Below the pieces are notes generated by a model. The model did not search any database and was not told where the DNA came from. It saw only the letters and a list, made by a program, of their open reading frames with translations. From Actinomycetes bacterium (GTDB lineage: Bacteria; Actinomycetota; Actinomycetes; Actinomycetales; Microbacteriaceae), in the NCBI GenBank assembly GCA_023386365.1, contig JAEWJX010000039.1, forward strand, positions 1-23,181: a stretch of 23,181 bases of DNA. Reading direction: 5' to 3'. The position numbers and the translations under genes are program-made. Positions 15,119 through 21,718 of the stretch are shown piece after piece (position 1 is the stretch's first letter; each line of letters starts with the position of its first letter).

Positions 15119-17773
15119 GTGAAGCTTCGTCCCGCCCGCCTTCTCACCATCACCGCGACGGTCGCCGGGCTCCTGGCCGCCACACTGGTCCCCGCCGCCG
15201 CTCAGGCCACCACCGCGTACACGATCTCGGGTCAGGTGTTCCTCGGTACCACCGACACCGCCGCGGGTGCCGGCGAGGTGCTGGTGCACGCCGAGTCCGG
15301 AGACGGCGCGTTCACGAGCGAGGCGGTGGCGGTCGACGCCCAGGGGCGGTACTCGCTGTCGGGGCTGCCCTTCGGCAACTACGCCATCCGCTTCGACTAT
15401 GTGGGATCGGGCGACTACTTCGACAAGTGGTGGCACGACTACCCGATCATCGAGACGCCCACACAGACGGTGAACTTCGCCGGCATGGGCGGTGCCACGA
15501 CGGCCACCGGCATCGACGACCTTCTGCCGTCGCCGCGGGTGCTCGAGGGGCACGTCTATCTCCACACCTTCGGCGTCGGCGCCGGGGCGGGGGAGGCCGT
15601 CGTCTATGTGCGTCCGCAGACCGGCTCCGGCACCTTGGGCGCCGAACTGCCGGGCCAGGCGGTGGATGCGGGTGGCGCGTTCCGCTTCGAGGGCCTCGCG
15701 CCGGGCTACTACACGATGCGTGTCGACTACGTGCCGTCGCGGGAATACGCCGACTCCTCCGACACGTCGACATTCCTCGTTCTCCCCAACCTTGCGACCA
15801 CCACTCGCAACGTCACGCTCCCCAAGACGAACGAGCTCACCGGAACCATCTATCTCGGCAGCACGGCGACGCCCGCAGGCGCGGGGGTGACGGTGGCGCT
15901 CGTCGACTACCTCGGGAAGCCGATCTCCGGTGTCGACGTGGCGACGACGGATGCGGCGGGCCGGTACCGGCTGACCGGCATCGCGCCGGGCAACAACTAC
16001 AGCATCACGTTGGGCTATACGGCCGATGACCGGTTCCAGCATTCGACGACGCCGTCGACCGTGATCCGCATCCCCCAGTTGACGACGTTCGACGCCGTCA
16101 TCCCGGCGACCTATGCGATCTCGGGCACGGCGTCGTGGGCGACCGCGGGCGTCCGCGCCCCCGCCGGCACGTTCGAGGCGGGACTCTGGACCAACGGCGG
16201 CACCGGTACCCCGCTGGCCACGGTGCCCGTCGCCGCCGACGGCAGCTACCGGTTCGTGGGCCTCCGGCCCGGCGTGTACCAGGTGGGCGTGTTCTACGCC
16301 GGGATGCCGTGGCTGGGTGTCCATGTGCCGTGGACGTTCTGCTCGGTGTGGTGCGGTCAGCGACTTGTCGACGCCGACCTGGTGATGGGCGAACTGGTCG
16401 TGCCGGAGCGTCCGTCGATCAGTGGCGAGGTGACCGATCCGGCGGGGGACCCGATCGACGGGATCGCGGCGATCCTGTACCTCGAGGACCCGGAGACCGC
16501 GGAGTTCTCCGAGGTGGCACGGGTGGAGACGGACGCCGACGGCGCATACCGTCTCGCTGACCTCGACGCCGGGCGCTCCTATCGGCTGTACTTCGGCGAC
16601 CCGTACGGGGAGTTCGTGGGCGTCGGCTATCAGAACGTGTCGAAGTTCGAGGAGCCGGACCCGATCGTGCTGACCGCGTGGGAGCAGCGCGTCGCCGATC
16701 AGACGATGCGTCCGTCGGCGCACCTGAGCGGCACGGTGACCGGGGTGACTACCGCCGACCTGTCCGCGGGGCGGGTCTCGGTGCGGGTGATCGCGTACTC
16801 GGAGACGTACGCGGTGTGGTTCCCGACCGGCGAGGAGTGGACGGTGGCAGCGGACGGGAGCTACCGCGTGGCCGACCTCGGCCCCGGCGCGTACCGGTTC
16901 GAGTTCGTGCTTGATGGGCCGGCCGGCGTCGCCCGGGCGAAGTCGCCGGCGATCACCTTCACCGAGGCGCAGTCGAAGGCGTTCAACGTCCGCCTGCCGA
17001 AGCCGACTTTCTCGCCGGGCTTCCGCGACTTCTCCGGTGATCGGAAGGCCGACGTGCTGGTGCGCACCCGCGCCGGGGTGTTGGTGCAGTATGCGGGCAA
17101 CGGGGTCGGCGGCTGGTCGAAGTCGACGGCGATCGGCAGCGGGTGGGGCGGCATGAACCTGATCATCCGCGCGGGCGACTTCTCCGGTGACGGGAAGGCC
17201 GATGTGATCGCGCGTGACCCGGCGGGGAAGCTGTGGCTGTATCGCGGCAACGGTGCCGGCGGGTGGGGTGCGAAGACGCTGATCGGCAGCGGCTGGGGCG
17301 CGTTCACGGCGGTCTTCAGCCCGGGCGATTTCGACGGGAACGGCACCACCGACCTGATGGGGCGTGACCCATCTGGCGGCCTCTGGCTGTACCGCGGTAA
17401 CGGGGCCGGCGGGTTCGGCACGAAGTCGAAGGTGGGTTCGGGCTGGAGCAACTTCACCGCCGTCTTCGGGGTGGGCGACTTCACGGGCGACGGCGACGTC
17501 GACGTGATGGCGCGCGACAAGTCGGGGCGGCTGCTCGTGTACCGGGGCAACGGTGCAGGCGGGTGGTCCGGGTCGCAGCAGGTCGGTGCGGGGTGGGCAG
17601 GGTTCACAGCGCTGCTCGGGCCGGGTGACTTCGATGGTGACGGCGCGGTCGATGTGATGGCGCGGGATGCATCCGGTGCGCTGTGGCTGTACCGCGGCAA
17701 CGGCATCGGCGGATGGGGTGCCAAGTCGAAGATCGGCAGCTCCGGCTGGGGCGCGTTCACGATCGTGTCCTGA
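15119..17773 (+). CDS. Large secreted protein: six carboxypeptidase-regulatory/Cna-B-like domains plus five FG-GAP repeats
   Basis: 884 residues from GTG at 15119. A signal peptide spans about 1-32 (KLRPARLL, then a hydrophobic core, then PAAAQA). Six beta-sandwich repeats of roughly 90-105 residues begin near 34, 141, 239, 332, 433 and 535, each opening with a T/S-x-S/T/E-G-x-V strand (TISGQVFLG, LEGHVYLH, LTGTIYLG, AISGTASW, SISGEVTD, LSGTVTG) and holding a G-x-Y/F-R/S-x-x-x-L-x-x-G-x-Y core. From about 631 to the end are five FG-GAP/VCBS-type repeats spaced exactly 50 residues, each with a calcium-loop motif (DFSGDRKAD, DFSGDGKAD, DFDGNGTTD, DFTGDGDVD, DFDGDGAVD) and most with LWLYRGNGAGG; these should form a beta-propeller. 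No catalytic domain or cell-wall anchor is seen, so release or non-covalent binding is likely. A role in adhesion or glycan binding is inference only. Confidence 0.88.
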   Translation: MKLRPARLLTITATVAGLLAATLVPAAAQATTAYTISGQVFLGTTDTAAGAGEVLVHAESGDGAFTSEAVAVDAQGRYSLSGLPFGNYAIRFDYVGSGDYFDKWWHDYPIIETPTQTVNFAGMGGATTATGIDDLLPSPRVLEGHVYLHTFGVGAGAGEAVVYVRPQTGSGTLGAELPGQAVDAGGAFRFEGLAPGYYTMRVDYVPSREYADSSDTSTFLVLPNLATTTRNVTLPKTNELTGTIYLGSTATPAGAGVTVALVDYLGKPISGVDVATTDAAGRYRLTGIAPGNNYSITLGYTADDRFQHSTTPSTVIRIPQLTTFDAVIPATYAISGTASWATAGVRAPAGTFEAGLWTNGGTGTPLATVPVAADGSYRFVGLRPGVYQVGVFYAGMPWLGVHVPWTFCSVWCGQRLVDADLVMGELVVPERPSISGEVTDPAGDPIDGIAAILYLEDPETAEFSEVARVETDADGAYRLADLDAGRSYRLYFGDPYGEFVGVGYQNVSKFEEPDPIVLTAWEQRVADQTMRPSAHLSGTVTGVTTADLSAGRVSVRVIAYSETYAVWFPTGEEWTVAADGSYRVADLGPGAYRFEFVLDGPAGVARAKSPAITFTEAQSKAFNVRLPKPTFSPGFRDFSGDRKADVLVRTRAGVLVQYAGNGVGGWSKSTAIGSGWGGMNLIIRAGDFSGDGKADVIARDPAGKLWLYRGNGAGGWGAKTLIGSGWGAFTAVFSPGDFDGNGTTDLMGRDPSGGLWLYRGNGAGGFGTKSKVGSGWSNFTAVFGVGDFTGDGDVDVMARDKSGRLLVYRGNGAGGWSGSQQVGAGWAGFTALLGPGDFDGDGAVDVMARDASGALWLYRGNGIGGWGAKSKIGSSGWGAFTIVS
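17027..17773 (+). repeat. Five-unit tandem repeat, 150-bp period (FG-GAP coding)
   Basis: The calcium-loop codons begin at 17027, 17177, 17327, 17477 and 17627, exactly 150 bp apart each time. Units share long DNA similarity (for example CTGTACCGCGGCAACGG-type segments), which points to duplication within the gene. The region could expand or contract by recombination between units. Confidence 0.9.
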
Positions 17774-17775
17774 TC

Positions 17776-17802
17776 CGCGGTTCCGGGGGAGCGGAAGCCG
17801 CG
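17776..17802 (+). terminator. Terminator-like hairpin after the repeat-protein gene
   Basis: CGCGGTTCC (17776-17784) pairs with GGAAGCCGCG (17793-17802) around a G-rich loop, with one bulged G. It starts 3 bp after the stop. No T-run. Confidence 0.5.
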
Positions 17803-17841
17803 CCCCTGGCATCCGGCGACCCGCGGGGGTTGGATGGAGGG

Positions 17842-18975
17842 GTGACGGCGACGGCGGTGCATTTCGGGGCGGGCAACATCGGGCGCGGGTTCGTGGCGCC
17901 GTTCCTTCGGCAGAGCGGATACGGGGTCGTGTTCGCGGATGTGAGCGACGAGCTGATCGGCGCGCTTCAGGCGCAGTCCAGCTACGGCGTCCACGAGGTG
18001 GGCGAGGGGGCCCGCGACCTGGTGATCGACGGCTACCGCGCGATCAACAGCCGCGAGCATCCGGAGGAGGTGGTCGCCGAGATCGCCGCCGCCGACATCG
18101 TGACCACGGCGGTGGGTGCGCGCATCCTGCAGTTCGTGGCGCCGCTGATCGTCGCGGGCCTCGCGGCGCGTCCCGCGGACGCGAAACCGCTCATCGTGAT
18201 CGCGTGTGAGAACGCGATCGGCGGCACCGACCTGTTGGCCGAGGCGGTGCACGAGCTGGGCGGCATGATGGACCGCGCCATCTGGGCGAACTGTGCCATC
18301 GACCGCATCGTGCCGGAGCAGCACGGCGGACTGGATGTGACGTTGGAGGCGTTCTGGGAGTGGGCAGTCGACCGCACCCCGTTCGGTGGCGACGAGCCGA
18401 ACCTGGTGGGCGTGCACTGGGTGGACGACCTGGAGCCGTACATCGAACGCAAGCTCTTCACGGTGAACACCGGTCACGCGTCGACGGCGTACCTCGGCTA
18501 CCAGCGGGGGATCGCCACGATCGCCGAGGCGCTCGCCGTGCCGGAGGTGCTGGCCGAGGTGCGTGCGGTTCTCGCCGAGACGTCGGGGCTGCTGATCGAG
18601 AAGCACGGCTTCACTGCCGACGAACAGCGCGACTACGCCGAGACGACGCTCGCCCGCATCACCAACCCCGACCTGCCCGACACGTGCGTGCGGGTGGGGC
18701 GCGCGCCGCTGCGCAAGCTGGGGCGGCACGACCGCTTCATCGAGCCGGCCGCTCAGCTCGCGGAGCGCGGTCAGAACGCGTGGAACCTGCTCACCGCGGT
18801 GGGTGCGGCTCTGCGTTTCGACGACGGCGACGACCCCGAGGCCGTGGAGTTGCAGGGCAAGCTCGTTCCGACCGCCGACCCCGGAAAGTTGGCGACCGAG
18901 ATCTGCGGGATCGCGGCGACCCATCCGCTGCACGAGTCGCTCACCGAGGTGTTCCGGCTGCGACTGGCCGGCTGA
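17842..18975 (+). CDS. mtlD: Mannitol-1-phosphate 5-dehydrogenase-like enzyme
   Basis: 377 residues, matching the family length. Converts mannitol 1-phosphate and NAD to fructose 6-phosphate, or the reverse. The N-terminal NAD-binding motif HFGAGNIGRGF (7-17) is the family hallmark. The catalytic set of polyol-specific long-chain dehydrogenases is present in RKLFTVNTGHASTAYLGY: K204, N209 and H212; also NCAIDRIVPEQ (150-160) and VEWVDDLEPY-like VHWVDDLEPYIERK. The start is GTG at 17842, giving the short lead VTATAV before the motif; an internal GTG at 17857 is possible but leaves too little upstream of the Rossmann strand. GGAGGG touches the start codon, so leaderless initiation from TTGGAT (17830-17835) is plausible. 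No mannitol PTS gene is next to it, so it may serve mannitol synthesis or another hexitol phosphate; related enzymes with other substrates exist. Confidence 0.88.
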   Translation: MTATAVHFGAGNIGRGFVAPFLRQSGYGVVFADVSDELIGALQAQSSYGVHEVGEGARDLVIDGYRAINSREHPEEVVAEIAAADIVTTAVGARILQFVAPLIVAGLAARPADAKPLIVIACENAIGGTDLLAEAVHELGGMMDRAIWANCAIDRIVPEQHGGLDVTLEAFWEWAVDRTPFGGDEPNLVGVHWVDDLEPYIERKLFTVNTGHASTAYLGYQRGIATIAEALAVPEVLAEVRAVLAETSGLLIEKHGFTADEQRDYAETTLARITNPDLPDTCVRVGRAPLRKLGRHDRFIEPAAQLAERGQNAWNLLTAVGAALRFDDGDDPEAVELQGKLVPTADPGKLATEICGIAATHPLHESLTEVFRLRLAG

Positions 18976-19010
18976 ACCCGGGCGGGGCGCGGCTGCGGCA
19001 GGATGGAGGG

Positions 19011-19496
19011 GTGAGCGCGAACCCCCCGGATCCGGTCGACGACGCGGATGACGACGACGCCCTGCACTGGGCGGGTGACGACGCGCGAGGTCAGGCGGCG
19101 CCCCGGCTTCGCGACGCGGATTCGGAGGTCGTCGACGCCGAGGGTGCGGACGCCGCCGAGCGTGCGACCGCCGACACCGGGGCGTCCGACCGGCGCACCG
19201 CCGCCGAAACCGGCCTGCTGGTGGCGACGGGCGTGTTCGCCGCCGCATACCTGGGGCTCGTCGTCGGATGGATCGTGTCGGTGCAGCGGCTGGCATACGC
19301 CGGACTCGACTTGGCGGGCGAGGTCATGTGGCAGTTCGCCGAGTTCCTCGCGATGGTGTCGCCTGCGCTGTGGTTCGCGGCCGTCCTCACCCTCACCCCG
19401 CAGGGCGTCGTCCGCCGCGCGGTGAAGCGGATCGTGTGGCTGCTCGTCGGCGCGGCGCTGCTGCTGCCGTGGCCGTTCCTGTTGGGAGCCTTCTGA
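19011..19496 (+). CDS. Membrane protein with acidic N-terminal region, hypothetical
   Basis: Unrecognised, 161 residues from GTG at 19011. Residues 1-65 are hydrophilic and very acidic (DPVDDADDDDALHWAGDD and on), probably disordered in the cytoplasm. Three membrane spans follow at about 69-90 (LLVATGVFAAAYLGLVVGWIV), 106-128 and 139-159, with a basic loop VVRRAVKR between the second and third. The start context GGATGGAGGGGTGA is identical over 14 bp to that of the mtlD-like gene upstream, supporting this GTG over earlier in-frame codons inside mtlD. The stop overlaps the next ATG by one base (TGATG), so it is co-translated with the following small membrane protein. The pair may form a complex; nothing indicates a substrate. 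Confidence 0.75.
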   Translation: MSANPPDPVDDADDDDALHWAGDDARGQAAPRLRDADSEVVDAEGADAAERATADTGASDRRTAAETGLLVATGVFAAAYLGLVVGWIVSVQRLAYAGLDLAGEVMWQFAEFLAMVSPALWFAAVLTLTPQGVVRRAVKRIVWLLVGAALLLPWPFLLGAF

Positions 19497-19855
19497 TGAC
19501 CGACGAGCCCCAGAACCCCGAGCCTCAGAACTCCGACCAGCGCGCCTGGCCTGTCGCCGCGATCGTGCTGTCCGTCGTGTTCGCGGCGCTGTACGGCTGG
19601 TTCCTGTACCTGGCGGTCGTCAACCTGCTGGAGGTGCCGCCCGCCTATGAGGCGTACGACCTCGGTGACCGGATCCCGTGGGCGATCCTCATCGGCGGCG
19701 TCGCCCTCCCGGTGGTTCTCTTCGCGGGCGCGGCGTGGTTCGGCATCCGCCGCGTGCTGACGGATCGTGTGCTGCTGTTCGCGGCGGGTCTCGGCGTGAC
19801 CGCCGCGACCGCGTTCAGCCTGCTGGAGATCTCGCGTTACCTCATCACCGCGTGA
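19496..19855 (+). CDS. Small three-span membrane protein, hypothetical
   Basis: Unrecognised, 119 residues. A polar N-terminus with a repeated QN-P-E-P-QN pattern (EPQNPEPQNSDQ, 4-15), then three hydrophobic segments at about 19-46, 61-83 and 91-110. The ATG at 19496 shares its A with the TGA of the preceding gene, and GGGAG lies about 7 nt upstream; earlier in-frame codons fall within the previous gene and are rejected. Similar topology in both genes (polar head, then three spans) hints that they are distant paralogues or partners. Nothing in the sequence indicates a function. Confidence 0.78.
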   Translation: MTDEPQNPEPQNSDQRAWPVAAIVLSVVFAALYGWFLYLAVVNLLEVPPAYEAYDLGDRIPWAILIGGVALPVVLFAGAAWFGIRRVLTDRVLLFAAGLGVTAATAFSLLEISRYLITA

Positions 19856-19895
19856 CATCCGTTCGACGCACGCCGTAACGGCATGCGCGTTCCGA

Positions 19896-19901
19896 TAGGC
19901 T
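19896..19901 (+). promoter_or_regulatory. -10 box of serA
   Basis: TAGGCT, 41 bp after the previous gene. A transcript would start near 19908, giving an untranslated leader of about 80 nt before the serA GTG at 19990. The -35 is weak. Confidence 0.5.
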
Positions 19902-19912
19902 GCCTGTGCCGC

Positions 19913-19962
19913 GCCAGCGCACGCCTCGGCGCCCCCTCCTGCGGCCTCTCGGCCGCGCTGGC
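19913..19962 (+). promoter_or_regulatory. Structured serA leader, possible RNA regulatory element
   Basis: Two stems are possible: an outer one, GCCAGCGC (19913-19920) with GCGCTGGC (19955-19962), and a compact one, GCGGCC-TCTC-GGCCGC (19941-19956). They share bases 19955-19956, so the complete forms compete, though a 4-bp version of the inner hairpin fits inside the outer stem. The structure lies between the likely transcript start and the ribosome binding site (GAAGGA, 19978-19983). No known riboswitch is recognised. GC-rich DNA pairs easily by chance, so this is tentative. Confidence 0.35.
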
Positions 19963-19989
19963 TCCCCGCCCCCGCACGAAGGAACATCT

Positions 19990-21585
19990 GTGGCCAAGCC
20001 GGTCGTCCTGATCGCCGAAGAACTGTCCCCCGCCACCGTCGAGGCTCTCGGCCCCGACTTCGACATCCGCAACGTCGACGGCACCGACCGCGCAGCGCTG
20101 CTCGGCGCACTCGCCGACGCGAGCGCCGTGCTCATCCGCTCCGCCACCCAGATCGACTCGGAGGCGCTCGCCGCGGCCCCGCAGTTGAAGGTCGTGGCGC
20201 GCGCCGGCGTGGGCCTCGACAACGTCGACATCAAGGCCGCCACCGAGGCGGGCGTGATGGTCGTGAACGCGCCGACGTCGAACATCATCAGCGCCGCCGA
20301 GCTCACCATCGGCCACATCCTGAGCCTCGCCCGCCACATCCCGGCCGCCCACGCCAGTCTCGCGGCGGGGGAGTGGAAGCGCTCCAAGTACACCGGCACC
20401 GAGCTGTACGAGAAGACGGTGGGCATCATCGGCCTCGGCCGTATCGGCGCGCTCATCACCGCACGTCTGCAGGCGTTCGGCGTCGAGGTCATCGCCTACG
20501 ACCCCTACGTCACCCCGGCCCGCGCCCAGCAGCTGGGGGTGCGCCTGGTGACGCTCGACGAACTGCTCGAGCAGTCGGACTTCATCTCCATCCACATGCC
20601 GAAGACGCCCGAGACCACGGGCATGATCAGCACCGACCAGTTCGCCAAGATGAAGCCCACGGCCTTCATCGTGAACGTCGCCCGTGGCGGCCTCATCGAC
20701 GAGGATGCACTCCACGAGGCGCTCACCGCGGGCACCATCGCGGGGGCCGGCCTCGATGTGTTCGTCACCGAACCGCCCACCGACACGAAGCTGCTGCCGC
20801 TGCCGAACGTCGTCGTCACGCCGCACCTCGGCGCGTCCACCGACGAGGCGCAGGAGAAGGCGGGTGTCTCGGTCGCCAAGAGCGTGCGGCTCGCCCTCGA
20901 AGGCGAACTGGTCCCGGATGCGGTGAACGTGGCGGGCGGCATCATCGACCCGTTCGTGCGCCCCGGTATCGCGCTCGTCGAGAAGCTGGGCCAGATCCTC
21001 GCCGCGATCGCCGGCCACGGTGCCCTCACCGACCTCGAGGTGGATGTGCGCGGCGAGCTGGCCGCCTACGACGTGAGCGTCTACCGTCTCGCCGCCCTGA
21101 AGGGCTACTTCACCAACCTGGTCACCGAGAATGTCTCCTACGTGAACGCGCCGCTGCTTGCCGAGCAGCGCGGCATCACCTCGAGCCTGAACGTCTCGGA
21201 GGAGTCGAAGGACTACCGCAACACCACCACCCTGCGCGGTGTGCTGTCCGACGGCACGTCGGTGGAGGTCGCCGGAACCCTCGCCGGCACCAAGATGACC
21301 GAGAAGCTCATCGGCATCAACGGCTACGACATCGAGGTGCCGATCGCGACGCACCACATCGTCATGTTCTACGCCGACCGTCCCGGCATCGTCGCCATCT
21401 ACGGCAAGGAGTTCGGCGACGCCGGCATCAACATCGCGGGCATGCAGATCGCGCGCCGCAGCGCCGGTGGCCAGGCCCTCAGCATCATCACCGTCGACTC
21501 GCCGGTGCCCGACGAGGTGCTGGAGCGCGTGCGCGGTGAGATCGAGGCCGACGAGGTGCGCGAGATCGACATCGTCGAGGCCTGA
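19990..21585 (+). CDS. serA: D-3-phosphoglycerate dehydrogenase
   Basis: 531 residues, the long type I form found in actinobacteria. Oxidises 3-phosphoglycerate with NAD, the first step of serine synthesis. NAD-binding GIIGLGRIG at 145-153; the catalytic triad of D-2-hydroxyacid dehydrogenases is R232 (VNVARGGLID), E261 (DVFVTEPP) and H279 (VTPHLGAST). After about residue 315 come the allosteric substrate-binding (ASB) domain and, from about 455, a C-terminal ACT domain (IVMFYADRPGIVAIYGKEFG) that binds serine for feedback inhibition. GTG at 19990 gives the normal N-terminus (AKPVVLIAEELS) and has GAAGGA 6 nt upstream; an earlier in-frame GTG at 19906 would translate the leader and is rejected. 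In many actinobacteria serA sits near ilvBNC, as here, but leuB does not follow. Confidence 0.97.
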   Translation: MAKPVVLIAEELSPATVEALGPDFDIRNVDGTDRAALLGALADASAVLIRSATQIDSEALAAAPQLKVVARAGVGLDNVDIKAATEAGVMVVNAPTSNIISAAELTIGHILSLARHIPAAHASLAAGEWKRSKYTGTELYEKTVGIIGLGRIGALITARLQAFGVEVIAYDPYVTPARAQQLGVRLVTLDELLEQSDFISIHMPKTPETTGMISTDQFAKMKPTAFIVNVARGGLIDEDALHEALTAGTIAGAGLDVFVTEPPTDTKLLPLPNVVVTPHLGASTDEAQEKAGVSVAKSVRLALEGELVPDAVNVAGGIIDPFVRPGIALVEKLGQILAAIAGHGALTDLEVDVRGELAAYDVSVYRLAALKGYFTNLVTENVSYVNAPLLAEQRGITSSLNVSEESKDYRNTTTLRGVLSDGTSVEVAGTLAGTKMTEKLIGINGYDIEVPIATHHIVMFYADRPGIVAIYGKEFGDAGINIAGMQIARRSAGGQALSIITVDSPVPDEVLERVRGEIEADEVREIDIVEA

Positions 21586-21604
21586 CCCGGCCTTCGGCGG
21601 CCCC

Positions 21605-21636
21605 CGACGGGTGGTCAGACCTGTCCGCCCCCGTCG
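21605..21636 (+). terminator. Terminator-like hairpin after serA
   Basis: CGACGGG (21605-21611) pairs with CCCGTCG (21630-21636), with GG/CC extending the stem past a bulge. It lies 20 bp after the serA stop, without a T-run, and before the next gene's promoter. Confidence 0.45.
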
Positions 21637-21682
21637 AGGGGTGAATCGACTGTCCCCCGCTGTGCTCGTGGATGTACCCCGA

Positions 21683-21688
21683 TAGCGT
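21683..21688 (+). promoter_or_regulatory. -10 box of the surface-protein gene
   Basis: TAGCGT, 30 bp before the ATG at 21719, with the ribosome binding site GAAGGGA (21707-21713) in the leader. Same hexamer as on the minus strand at 476-471. Confidence 0.5.
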
Positions 21689-21718
21689 GACGTTGCCCGT
21701 CCGCCCGAAGGGATCGTC

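Noticed and set aside
16861..19296. Minus-strand reading frame of 811 codons across the FG-GAP repeats and mtlD
   Set aside because: Pro/Ser/Arg-rich shadow; the periodic part only mirrors the 150-bp repeats.
19906..19989. N-terminal extension of serA from an upstream GTG
   Set aside because: It would translate a Pro/Arg-rich leader absent from the family, while GTG 19990 has a good ribosome binding site and the normal N-terminus.
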